A DNA stretch of 5,230 nt from Sutterella sp. GTDB taxonomy: Bacteria > Pseudomonadota > Gammaproteobacteria > Burkholderiales > Burkholderiaceae_F. The stretch lies in NCBI GenBank assembly GCA_019418235.1, contig DYCH01000032.1, forward strand, positions 1 through 5,230, read 5' to 3'. The number at the start of each line of letters is the position of its first letter. Within the stretch, counting starts at the first letter, position 1. The notes beneath the pieces are model-generated. The model made no database searches and had not been told where the DNA came from. It was given only the letters and a program-made list of their open reading frames with translations. Of this stretch, positions 1 through 5,230 are shown one piece after another. The position numbers were made by a program, and so were the translations under genes.

Positions 1-53
1 CCTGATTTAGGTCCCTCGGAAAACCCTTAATTTTTGGGTTTGTCAACAGTCTG

Positions 54-86
54 AATGCCGAGTTTTTAATGCTCGGCATTTTTGTT
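54..86 (+). terminator. Rho-independent terminator of an upstream rightward gene
   Basis: A perfect 9-bp stem, AATGCCGAG (54-62) with CTCGGCATT (72-80), encloses a 9-base loop and runs into TTTGTT. The T-rich side lies only on the + strand side, so it should stop transcription coming from the left of the window. The same hairpin read leftwards has no T-tract after it, so it is a poor terminator for the antiporter gene that ends at 101. The two transcription units appear to converge here. Confidence 0.8.
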
Positions 87-100
87 ATGTCAGAAGTTCT

Positions 101-1501
101 TTAAATGAAGAACATGTTCATGAGGTAGAAGGACGGAACCAAAATACCCACAGACCAAAGCATGTAACCGAAGAAGGTCGGCATCTTAATGCCACGTTCT
201 TGCACGATTGCAACCGTCATAAAGTTCGGAGCATTACCGATGTAGGTCACTGCACCCATGAAGACAGAACCCATAGAGATTGCCATCAAGGTGTGAGAAT
301 CCGTGTGCATCAAAGTGTAGGCGTCGCCACCGGCCAAATTAAAGAAGGCGAGGTAAGTAGGAGCATTATCCAAGAAAGCCGACAACGTACCCGTCAACCA
401 GAAGAACATGTGGTTATTGAAGGTACCGTCAGCGTTACTGACTAAAGCAACCAACGGAGCGAAGGCACCGGCGTGACCCGCACGAAGCATTTCCAACACC
501 GGTACGATACAAGCAAAAATACCGAAGAATAACTTTGCCACCTCAAGGATCGGCTCCCACGTAAATTGGTTAGCTTCACGAACGGCCTTGGGCGTCAAGA
601 CCAAGGAAAGCACGGCAATCGTGATAAATAAGGCATCACGCGTCAAACCTTCAAGTGTCAAAGGCACGTGCAAGATTTCGAAAGAAACACCCGACTTCCA
701 GAAACCGGACAAAAGCACAGCACCGGAGACGCAGGCCAAAAGAAGAATATTGATGCAGCCTTCAATCTTAAAGGGCACTTTTTCACCGGCATGCAACACC
801 GTTTGATCTTCTTTGCGATAGAAGTAGTAATCGATTGCCGTATAAATGGCTAACAAAAAAATCACGGTGGAGAGCATCGGAGCAATCAAATACTCAGCCG
901 TCCAGAAGAAGTCCACACCACGCAAGAAACCCAAGAACAAGGGAGGATCGCCCAAGGGCGTCAAGCTACCACCGATATTGGCCACCAAGAAGATGAAGAA
1001 AATAAAGGTGTGCATGCGGAACTTACGATTTTCATTGGCCTTGATCAACGGACGGATCAAGAGCATGGCCGCGCCGGTCGTCCCCATGATATTGGCCAAT
1101 AAAGCACCAATGAAAAGAAGGGAAGCGTTAAGTACCGGCGTACCGACAAAAGAAGAACGGATATGAATGCCACCCGCGACAATGAAAAGCGTACCCACGA
1201 AAATAATGAACGGGATGTAGTCCCCAATCATGGCGTGCGCAACAGCGCCCGTTGCGACGCTTCCGCCAAAGATTGCATACAAAGGAATCGTACACAAAGC
1301 GGCCCAGAATAAAGCGATCTTACCGTAGTGATGATGCCAAATATGGGGAGCAAAAAGCGGGAATAAGGCGATGGACAAGAGAATCCCAGCGAAAGGAATT
1401 GCCCAAAGGACTGAAAGCTCAGCGCCATTTAATGACGCTGCACTGGCGATGGCAGGAAGGCCTAAAAGAGAGGCCGCTGCCACTACACACTTAAAATTCA
1501 T
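101..1501 (-). CDS. NhaD/CitMHS-like sodium:proton antiporter (IT superfamily membrane transporter)
   Basis: This 466-residue protein is almost entirely hydrophobic, with about a dozen likely membrane segments. Residues 1-22 look like a cleavable signal or a first membrane anchor ending in an Ala-rich ASA-A site. Conserved-looking motifs are NIMGTTGAAMLLIRP (137-151), GGSLTPLGDPPLFLGF (177-192), LDNAPTYLAF (377-386) and IGNAPNF (421-427). The repeated NAP element and the Gly/Pro-rich hairpin-like motifs are typical of the ion transporter superfamily that holds NhaD, ArsB and citrate carriers. I recall proteins of exactly this type being annotated as sodium:proton antiporters or as putative citrate transporters (CitMHS_2). 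The substrate cannot be settled from sequence; Na+/H+ exchange at the inner membrane is the likeliest role. The ATG start is supported by AAGGA 8 bases upstream (1510-1514). The gene stands alone, with pncB upstream ending in its own terminator. Family confidence is high, substrate confidence is low. Confidence 0.85.
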   Translation of the reverse strand: MNFKCVVAAASLLGLPAIASAASLNGAELSVLWAIPFAGILLSIALFPLFAPHIWHHHYGKIALFWAALCTIPLYAIFGGSVATGAVAHAMIGDYIPFIIFVGTLFIVAGGIHIRSSFVGTPVLNASLLFIGALLANIMGTTGAAMLLIRPLIKANENRKFRMHTFIFFIFLVANIGGSLTPLGDPPLFLGFLRGVDFFWTAEYLIAPMLSTVIFLLAIYTAIDYYFYRKEDQTVLHAGEKVPFKIEGCINILLLACVSGAVLLSGFWKSGVSFEILHVPLTLEGLTRDALFITIAVLSLVLTPKAVREANQFTWEPILEVAKLFFGIFACIVPVLEMLRAGHAGAFAPLVALVSNADGTFNNHMFFWLTGTLSAFLDNAPTYLAFFNLAGGDAYTLMHTDSHTLMAISMGSVFMGAVTYIGNAPNFMTVAIVQERGIKMPTFFGYMLWSVGILVPSFYLMNMFFI

Positions 1502-1511
1502 CGAAGTTATC

Positions 1512-1535
1512 CTTTGACTTAAGTTAAAGTTATCC
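1512..1535 (-). promoter_or_regulatory. Operator-like palindrome and direct repeat in the antiporter leader
   Basis: Bases 1512-1529 form an 18-bp palindrome, CTTTGACTTAAGTTAAAG, in which 8 of 9 pairs match and the central ACTTAAGT is perfect. It is flanked by two exact copies of AAGTTATCC (1504-1512 and 1527-1535) spaced 23 bases start to start, about two helical turns. The near copy covers part of the Shine-Dalgarno of the antiporter gene; the far copy lies near the predicted transcription start. A palindrome without a loop suggests a dimeric repressor site rather than an RNA hairpin. No known regulator is recognised and chance is possible in this AT-rich stretch. Confidence 0.3.
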
Positions 1536-1539
1536 GTTC

Positions 1540-1568
1540 ATTTTACTGTTGTTTACACGTCCTTGCGA
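1540..1568 (-). promoter_or_regulatory. Weak candidate promoter for the antiporter gene
   Basis: Read leftwards, a -35-like TCGCAA (1563-1568, 3 of 6 to consensus) is followed by a 17-base spacer and a -10-like TAAAAT (1540-1545, 5 of 6). The transcript would start near 1533, about 30 bases before the ATG. The poor -35 suggests either an activator or a wrong guess. Confidence 0.3.
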
Positions 1569-1600
1569 TTATTTTTTTACACATTTCTCGGTACGGTAAC

Positions 1601-1631
1601 AAAAAATTAGCCACCGAAAGTACGGTGGCTA
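1601..1631 (-). terminator. Rho-independent terminator of pncB
   Basis: Read leftwards, a perfect 9-bp stem TAGCCACCG / CGGTGGCTA (1608-1616 with 1623-1631) with a 6-base loop is followed by a run of six T (complement of A6 at 1601-1606). It lies 28 bases past the pncB stop, and it separates pncB from the antiporter gene read in the same direction. Confidence 0.85.
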
Positions 1632-1658
1632 TTGATGACTTAAGCAAAACAATCGTAA

Positions 1659-2825
1659 TTAGTCTTTTATTCCAAAGACTTGCTTGAGATAAGCGAGATA
1701 ACTTTCATCGTCACAAAGGCTCTTGCCCGGTGTATCGGAAATCTTGGCAACGGGTTGGCCGTTGGCACGAACCATCTTGATAACAATATTCAAAGGTTCG
1801 GGGCCAAGATCGTTCATTAAGTTGGTACCGACACCAAAACCGATACGCACGCGTTTTTTAAAGCGCCTAAAGAGCTCTAACAAGCGAGGGAAGGTGAGAC
1901 TATCGGAAAAGATAAAAGTCTTCGTAGAGGGGTCACAACGGTTGGCACGGTAGTGCTCAATCATGCGCTCGCCCCAAGCAAAGGGATCGCCTGAGTCTTG
2001 ACGCACACCATCAAAGAGCTTACAGAAGTACATATCGAAGTCTTTGATGAAAGGTTCGATCCCATAAACGTCCGTTAAAGCAATCCCCAAATCACCTCGG
2101 TACTCCTTGGCCCACATTTCAAATGCGTAGGTTTGGGAGTCACGCAAGCGAGGCCCCAAAGCTTGGCAAGCTTGGAGGTATTCGTGCGCCATGGTACCGA
2201 TGGGCAAAAGTCCCAGTTCTTTGGCATACATCACATTACTCGTGCCCGCAAACTGAACGGGCAAGTCACGCTTGAGCGTTTCCAATACTTCTTTTTGCCA
2301 CTCACGGGAAAAACGGCGACGCGTACCGAAGTCTGACAAGGAAATAAGATCCGTGTCAGGCTCATTTTTAATCATTTCAATCTTTGCTTGAAGACGACGT
2401 CGACCTTCTGCCTTATCAATGCCCGCTGCTACATGACGGAAATAGGTTTCGTTGACGATGGCTAAGACTGGAATCTCAAACAAAATCGTATGAAGCCAAG
2501 GTCCTTTGATATGGATATTGAGTTCACCATTGTCAGAGAAAACCTTGATGTATTTTCGCTTTAATTGGAAAAGACTCAAGAAATCGACAAAGTCATGCTT
2601 AATGAAACGCAAGTTCCCTAAATAATCCAACTCGTCGTCAGTGAAGCGTAAGGTACAGAGATGATCAATTTGTGCGTTGATCTCATCCATGTAAGTAGTT
2701 AAATTGACACCCGCATTGCGGCAGCGGAAGCGATACTCGACATCAGCGCCCGGAAACTGGTGCAGTACGCACTGCATCATCGTAAACTTATACAGGTCGG
2801 TGTCCAATAATGACTCAATGATCAC
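1659..2825 (-). CDS. pncB: Nicotinate phosphoribosyltransferase
   Basis: PncB makes nicotinate mononucleotide from nicotinate and PRPP, with ATP hydrolysis driving the reaction; it is the entry step of NAD salvage from nicotinate in the cytoplasm. The 388-residue length fits the family (E. coli about 400). The N-terminus SLLDTDLYKFTMMQ (5-18) is a family signature. TMAHE (211-215) carries His214, which aligns with the histidine that is phosphorylated in the Salmonella enzyme. Other recognisable segments are SLSDFGTRRR (162-171), RQDSGDP (275-281), the GFGVGTNL loop (329-336) that should hold phosphate, and KISDTPGKS (361-369). The start is GTG, not ATG: AAAGGA lies 9 bases upstream (2835-2840). 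It is divergent from fdxA, with a promoter at 2862-2890 and a terminator at 1601-1631, so it is probably monocistronic. The gene looks intact. Confidence 0.96.
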   Translation of the reverse strand: MIIESLLDTDLYKFTMMQCVLHQFPGADVEYRFRCRNAGVNLTTYMDEINAQIDHLCTLRFTDDELDYLGNLRFIKHDFVDFLSLFQLKRKYIKVFSDNGELNIHIKGPWLHTILFEIPVLAIVNETYFRHVAAGIDKAEGRRRLQAKIEMIKNEPDTDLISLSDFGTRRRFSREWQKEVLETLKRDLPVQFAGTSNVMYAKELGLLPIGTMAHEYLQACQALGPRLRDSQTYAFEMWAKEYRGDLGIALTDVYGIEPFIKDFDMYFCKLFDGVRQDSGDPFAWGERMIEHYRANRCDPSTKTFIFSDSLTFPRLLELFRRFKKRVRIGFGVGTNLMNDLGPEPLNIVIKMVRANGQPVAKISDTPGKSLCDDESYLAYLKQVFGIKD

Positions 2826-2834
2826 GGCACTATG

Positions 2835-2840
2835 TCCTTT
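2835..2840 (-). promoter_or_regulatory. Shine-Dalgarno that fixes the GTG start of pncB
   Basis: Read leftwards this is AAAGGA, followed by 9 bases and then GTG ATC ATT. The family N-terminus begins at this point, so GTG is the natural start. Confidence 0.7.
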
Positions 2841-2861
2841 CAGATATGCTCTATCCCTCGA

Positions 2862-2890
2862 AGTCTAAGAAATTTGGAGTACAATGACAA
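2862..2890 (-). promoter_or_regulatory. Sigma70-like promoter of pncB
   Basis: Read leftwards, TTGTCA (2885-2890, 5 of 6 to the -35 consensus), a 17-base spacer and TAGACT (2862-2867, 4 of 6 to the -10 consensus) give a well-spaced promoter. Transcription would begin near 2855, leaving a leader of about 30 bases that includes the Shine-Dalgarno. Confidence 0.55.
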
Positions 2891-2902
2891 ACTTTCTTAA
2901 AT
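2874..2902 (+). promoter_or_regulatory. Weak candidate promoter of fdxA
   Basis: TTGGAG (2874-2879, 3 of 6), a 17-base spacer and TTAAAT (2897-2902, 4 of 6) fit loosely. A rival -35, ATGACA at 2884-2889, is a better hexamer, but only a poor -10 (TTGTAT, 2909-2914) lies at a stretched spacing. In either case the element lies face to face with, and overlaps, the pncB promoter. Confidence 0.25.
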
Positions 2903-2937
2903 AGTTTCTTGTATTTTTCTATTAATGGAGTGACATC

Positions 2938-3264
2938 ATGGCACACGTTGTCTGTGAATCCTGCATCAATTGCACCGATACGGCTTGTGTAGCGGTTTGT
3001 CCTGTCGACTGCTTCCGCGTCGGTCCCAACTTCTTGGTGATTGACCCCGATGAGTGTATCGATTGTGCCGTTTGCGTCCCCGAATGCCCCGAAGAAGCCA
3101 TCTATCACGAAGATGATGTGCCTGCCGGTCAAGAAGAATTTATCGCTTTGAATGCCGAACTTTGCCAAAAGTGGCCTTCGATTACCCGCCAACGTCCGCG
3201 TCCTGCCGACGCTGACAAGTGGCACGGTGTTCCGAATAAGCGTCAACACTTAAAAACCGAATAA
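2938..3264 (+). CDS. fdxA: FdxA-type 7Fe ferredoxin ([3Fe-4S][4Fe-4S])
   Basis: A small acidic electron carrier of 108 residues in the cytoplasm, matching the length of Azotobacter vinelandii FdI. By alignment with FdI, Cys9, Cys17 and Cys50 should bind the 3Fe-4S cluster and Cys21, Cys40, Cys43 and Cys46 the 4Fe-4S cluster. Cys12 and Cys25 match the two non-ligand cysteines of FdI. The core GPNFLVIDPDECIDC (29-43) and the C-terminal part with ALNAEL, W..I and KRQHL are typical of FdxA. Two differences stand out: an extra Cys6, giving C-x2-C-x2-C at residues 6-12, and Ala16 where FdI has Asp15, a residue that shuttles protons to the 3Fe cluster. The ATG has TGGAG 7 bases upstream (2926-2930). 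A terminator follows at 3290-3326, so it is probably transcribed alone. The fpr gene just downstream makes Fpr a natural redox partner, by inference. Confidence 0.93.
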   Translation: MAHVVCESCINCTDTACVAVCPVDCFRVGPNFLVIDPDECIDCAVCVPECPEEAIYHEDDVPAGQEEFIALNAELCQKWPSITRQRPRPADADKWHGVPNKRQHLKTE

Positions 3265-3289
3265 GACAAACGTTTACGTTTAAATTCTA

Positions 3290-3326
3290 AATGCCCCTTA
3301 GTCATAGACTAAAGGGCATTATTTTT
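3290..3326 (+). terminator. Rho-independent terminator of fdxA
   Basis: A 14-bp stem with one mismatch joins AATGCCCCTTAGTC (3290-3303) to GACTAAAGGGCATT (3307-3320) over a 3-base loop. It is followed by ATTTTT (3321-3326). It ends only 12 bases before the extended -10 element of the next unit, so it should insulate fdxA from fpr. Confidence 0.85.
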
Positions 3327-3338
3327 AACCATACCTTT

Positions 3339-3347
3339 TGTTAGAAT
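3339..3347 (+). promoter_or_regulatory. Extended -10 promoter of the fpr-rnfB-nth operon
   Basis: TGT-TAGAAT is a TGn extended -10 with a hexamer matching 5 of 6 consensus bases. No good -35 lies 16-18 bases upstream, since that position falls in the T-tract of the terminator; extended -10 promoters tolerate this. Transcription would start near 3354, giving a leader of about 20 bases. Confidence 0.45.
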
Positions 3348-3362
3348 CAAACGTGTTTTGTT

Positions 3363-3367
3363 GAGGA
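3363..3367 (+). promoter_or_regulatory. Shine-Dalgarno that fixes the ATG start of fpr
   Basis: GAGGA lies 8 bases before ATG 3376. A TTG codon at 3358 in the same frame lies upstream of this site and would have no ribosome binding site of its own, so ATG 3376 is preferred. Confidence 0.75.
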
Positions 3368-3375
3368 TTAACGCC

Positions 3376-4146
3376 ATGAGTTTTCGTCCCGTTTCTGTTT
3401 TATCGGTTGAAAAGCACAACGATCGTCTTTTGTACTTAACGCTTGAAAAGCCTGCCAACTTTTCATTTGAATCCGGTCAATTTATTCGAATCGGTCTGGC
3501 ACTCAAAGACAATCCCCAAACGGAAGAAGATTTTTTAGTTCGTCCCTACTCGATTGCGAGTCGCAAGGAAAGCCCTAAGCTTGAGTTTTACATTGCTCGC
3601 GTTATTAATGGTGAGCTCTCCGGTCGACTTTTTGACCTCAAAGAAGGTGACACCGTTTGGGTCGATGACCAAGCCTATGGATTCATGCTTCCTGAACGAT
3701 TAAAAGCCGGTGGTCACCTCATTTGTTTTGGTACGGGCACCGGGATCTCTGGCTTTTTATCGGTCATTCGTGCTAACGCTTGGAAGCGCTTTGATCGTGT
3801 CACTGTCATTCATTGTGCACGCACAGCCGATGACCTCACGGTGACAGATAAATTCATGGAAGCGGCCCAGCGTCAAGATCAATTGGATCACTTCCGATTC
3901 ATTCGCGTAACGACACAAGAGACAAATGCCGATAAAATGGGAGATATCACCGAACGAATTCCCACCGCTGTTGAAAAAGGCACGTTAGAAGCCTTGGGTG
4001 TTGCTCTCAATCCTGAAAAAGAACGCATCATGCTTTGCGGCAATCCGCAATTTGTGACAACGATGAAAAAGGTTTTGAAGGATAAAGGTTTTACGGCCCC
4101 TCGCGGTGAAACACTCGGTACTTTGGTTTCAGAAAATTTTTGGTAA
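3376..4146 (+). CDS. fpr: Ferredoxin (flavodoxin)-NADP+ reductase
   Basis: A cytoplasmic flavoenzyme that moves electrons between NADPH and ferredoxin or flavodoxin, often to support Fe-S and radical enzymes and oxidative stress defence. The 256 residues match the bacterial family (E. coli about 248). The FAD half has RPYSIAS (56-62), the standard R-x-Y-S flavin site, and EFYIARV (70-76). The NADP half has FGTGTGISGF (118-127), which binds the pyrophosphate, and MLCGNPQFV (219-227). The protein ends in Phe-Trp; a terminal Trp resembles the E. coli type rather than the Azotobacter type with its longer tail, and it would stack on the flavin. The start is ATG 3376 with GAGGA at 3363-3367. It is the first gene of an operon with the rnfB-like gene 9 bases later. 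FdxA, encoded just upstream on its own transcript, and the RnfB-like protein are plausible partners, by inference. Confidence 0.93.
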   Translation: MSFRPVSVLSVEKHNDRLLYLTLEKPANFSFESGQFIRIGLALKDNPQTEEDFLVRPYSIASRKESPKLEFYIARVINGELSGRLFDLKEGDTVWVDDQAYGFMLPERLKAGGHLICFGTGTGISGFLSVIRANAWKRFDRVTVIHCARTADDLTVTDKFMEAAQRQDQLDHFRFIRVTTQETNADKMGDITERIPTAVEKGTLEALGVALNPEKERIMLCGNPQFVTTMKKVLKDKGFTAPRGETLGTLVSENFW

Positions 4147-4155
4147 AAACAACTC

Positions 4156-4731
4156 ATGTCTTCTCTTATTGACAAAATTGATGATGTGCTTCCGCAAACG
4201 CAATGCAGTCAATGCGGTTATGCCGGCTGCCGTGCTTACGCATGGGCAATTGTCATGGACGAAGCACCGATTAATCGTTGCGCTCCCGGTGGTAAGAAAG
4301 GAATTGAAGCTTTAGCTCAAGTCACAGGGCGAGATGTCATTGAACTCGATCCCGAATACGGTCATGAAGTGCCGCTTGAAGTCTCGCACATCAAACCGGA
4401 GCTTTGCATAGGGTGTCGAAAGTGTGTTGCGGGTTGCCCGACCAACGCCATTGTTGGTGCGCCTAAGCGCATGCACGCCGTGATTACTGATTGGTGCACT
4501 GGGTGCGCATTGTGTGTCGTCCCTTGCCCTGTCGACTGCGTTGAAATGGTGCCCGCCTCCTTTGAGTGGACGACGGAGCGTGCCCACGCTGCTCGCGACC
4601 GTTATAAGGCTAAACAGCACCGTGAAAAGCTTAAGCGTGAAGCGCACGATAAGCGCATGGCGGCTGAAACCACACAAGAAAAGAAAAAGAATTTGATCGC
4701 AGACATCCTTAAACGCGCGCAAAAACGATGA
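4156..4731 (+). CDS. rnfB: RnfB-like soluble iron-sulfur protein with three 4Fe-4S sites
   Basis: The 191-residue protein has the Fe-S core of RnfB/RsxB, the ferredoxin-like subunit of the Rnf/Rsx electron transport complex. Residues 17-42 hold the C-x2-C-x4-C-x16-C site (Cys17, 20, 25, 42). Two ferredoxin repeats follow: Cys84, 87, 90, 94 and Cys114, 117, 120, 124, each ending in Cys-Pro, plus an extra Cys128. The N-terminal membrane helix of true RnfB is absent: an in-frame stop at 4144-4146 (the fpr stop) rules out an earlier start. Residues 141-191 form a charged tail with 18 Lys/Arg against 8 Asp/Glu, probably helical. No other rnf subunit is in the window. There is no clear Shine-Dalgarno before the ATG, so translation may depend on coupling to fpr. 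It overlaps nth by ATGA. I recall orphan RnfB genes before nth in betaproteobacteria, while E. coli has nth after rsxABCDGE. The partner is unknown; a cytoplasmic electron relay is the likely role. Confidence 0.87.
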   Translation: MSSLIDKIDDVLPQTQCSQCGYAGCRAYAWAIVMDEAPINRCAPGGKKGIEALAQVTGRDVIELDPEYGHEVPLEVSHIKPELCIGCRKCVAGCPTNAIVGAPKRMHAVITDWCTGCALCVVPCPVDCVEMVPASFEWTTERAHAARDRYKAKQHREKLKREAHDKRMAAETTQEKKKNLIADILKRAQKR

Positions 4732-5230
4732 ATAAAGACAAACGCTACGAAATCATGAAGCGGCTCGCGGCAGAGCGCCCCGAGCCCAAAAGTGAGCTCA
4801 ATTACACAACGCCTTATGAGTTGGTCGTTGCCGTGGCGTTATCTGCGCAAGCCACGGATAAAAGCGTGAATCTTGCAACTGAAAAACTTTTCCCAGTCGC
4901 CAATACCCCAAAAGCCATGGTGGCGCTTGGCGTTGAAGGCTTAATCCCCTACATCAAAACGATTGGCCTTTATCGTAATAAAGCAAAAAATGTCATTGCT
5001 TTGAGTCAAAAGTTGTTAGATGACTTCGGCGGCGAAGTCCCCTGCGATCGTGAGGGTTTGGAGAGTTTACCGGGTGTGGGCCGAAAGACCGCCAACGTGG
5101 TTTTAAATGTGGCCTTCGGGCTTCCTACGATTGCCGTGGATACCCATATCTTCCGAGTCAGCAACCGCACGGGTTTTGCTCCCGGTAAGACCCCTGAGGA
5201 AGTAGAGCAAAAGCTCTTGAAGTTTATGCC
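4728..5230 (+). CDS. nth: Endonuclease III (DNA glycosylase/AP lyase), 5' part
   Basis: Nth removes oxidised pyrimidines from DNA and cuts the abasic site, the first steps of base excision repair. Only 167 codons plus two bases are in view; the frame is open to the edge, so it is cut by the window and not broken. The first 168 residues align with E. coli Nth without shift. LSAQATDKSVN (38-48) is the family N-terminal motif. LPGVGRKTANVVL (114-126) is the helix-hairpin-helix with catalytic Lys120, and IAVDTHIFRV (135-144) carries catalytic Asp138. The four cysteines of the C-terminal 4Fe-4S loop (about residues 187-203 in E. coli) lie beyond the edge and cannot be checked. The ATG overlaps the rnfB-like stop by four bases (ATGA, 4728-4731). 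There is no strong Shine-Dalgarno, so translational coupling is likely. Confidence 0.95.
   Translation, partial: MNKDKRYEIMKRLAAERPEPKSELNYTTPYELVVAVALSAQATDKSVNLATEKLFPVANTPKAMVALGVEGLIPYIKTIGLYRNKAKNVIALSQKLLDDFGGEVPCDREGLESLPGVGRKTANVVLNVAFGLPTIAVDTHIFRVSNRTGFAPGKTPEEVEQKLLKFM

Noticed and set aside
1..30. Possible 3' end of a rightward gene, reading PDLGPSENP then TAA in frame 1
   Set aside because: The terminator at 54-86 fits an upstream rightward gene, but nine residues are too few to show coding, and the transcript could be of another kind.
22..41. Short inverted repeat AAACCC / GGGTTT that might end the antiporter transcript
   Set aside because: The stem is six or seven pairs of mostly A-T, with no real T-tract after it on the - strand. 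It is too weak to call.
846..1166. 106-residue, Lys-rich open frame on the + strand
   Set aside because: It is antisense to the antiporter; its Lys-rich makeup is just the complement of Phe/Leu codons in membrane helices.
2851..3249. 132-residue open frame on the - strand across the pncB-fdxA spacer and fdxA
   Set aside because: It is the antisense shadow of fdxA, runs over promoter sequence and resembles no known protein.
3268..3281. 14-base inverted repeat AAACGT-TT-ACGTTT after fdxA
   Set aside because: It is short and AT-rich with a 2-base loop, so it is too small to fold well and is not near a promoter. Probably chance.
3358..3375. Longer fpr reading from TTG at 3358
   Set aside because: The GAGGA site lies downstream of that TTG and is spaced correctly for ATG 3376, and the extra six residues are not typical of the family.
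4312..4722. 136-residue open frame on the - strand opposite the rnfB-like gene
   Set aside because: It lies wholly inside a clearly coding gene with conserved cysteines on the other strand, so it is a shadow frame.
1..5230. CRISPR arrays, insertion sequences, tRNA or rRNA genes, riboswitches, toxin-antitoxin or phage genes
   Set aside because: No regular repeat-spacer pattern, transposase-like frame, terminal repeats, cloverleaf or known riboswitch core was seen on either strand. No intergenic gap exceeds about 160 bases.

Overview
The window carries five complete protein genes and the start of a sixth, all bacterial and all of recognisable families. The best guess for the source is a betaproteobacterium of moderate GC, perhaps a gut-associated Sutterellaceae (Parasutterella/Turicimonas-like). 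That rests on the soluble RnfB-like protein placed directly before nth, on fdxA next to pncB, and on the overall look of the proteins. It is inference from memory, not a database result.

Layout. Bases 1-86 are the tail end of whatever lies to the left, closed by a strong rightward terminator (54-86). A leftward gene (101-1501) encodes a multi-spanning ion antiporter/transporter of the IT superfamily. Its leader (1502-1568) has a weak promoter and an operator-like palindrome plus direct repeat. A leftward pncB (1659-2825, GTG start) follows, with its own terminator at 1601-1631 and a good sigma70-like promoter at 2862-2890. Across a 112-bp divergent spacer, fdxA (2938-3264) is read rightwards and ends at a strong terminator (3290-3326). 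Immediately after that an extended -10 promoter (3339-3347) starts a rightward operon: fpr (3376-4146), an rnfB-like gene (4156-4731, 9 bases later), and nth (from 4728, overlapping the rnfB-like stop by ATGA and running off the right edge).

How they fit together. The right half is a cluster of electron-transfer and iron-sulfur proteins. FdxA is a 7Fe ferredoxin, Fpr exchanges electrons between NADP(H) and ferredoxin or flavodoxin, the RnfB-like protein has ligands for three 4Fe-4S clusters, and Nth is a DNA glycosylase whose family carries a 4Fe-4S cluster. PncB belongs to NAD salvage and so feeds the nicotinamide cofactor pool that Fpr draws on. The antiporter is a separate transcription unit concerned with ion balance.

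Nothing here is mobile, and there is no CRISPR array, tRNA or rRNA. Most of the region is ordinary housekeeping. The points worth a second look are the membrane-free RnfB-like protein with a basic tail coupled to nth, and a ferredoxin that lacks the usual aspartate beside its 3Fe-4S ligand.
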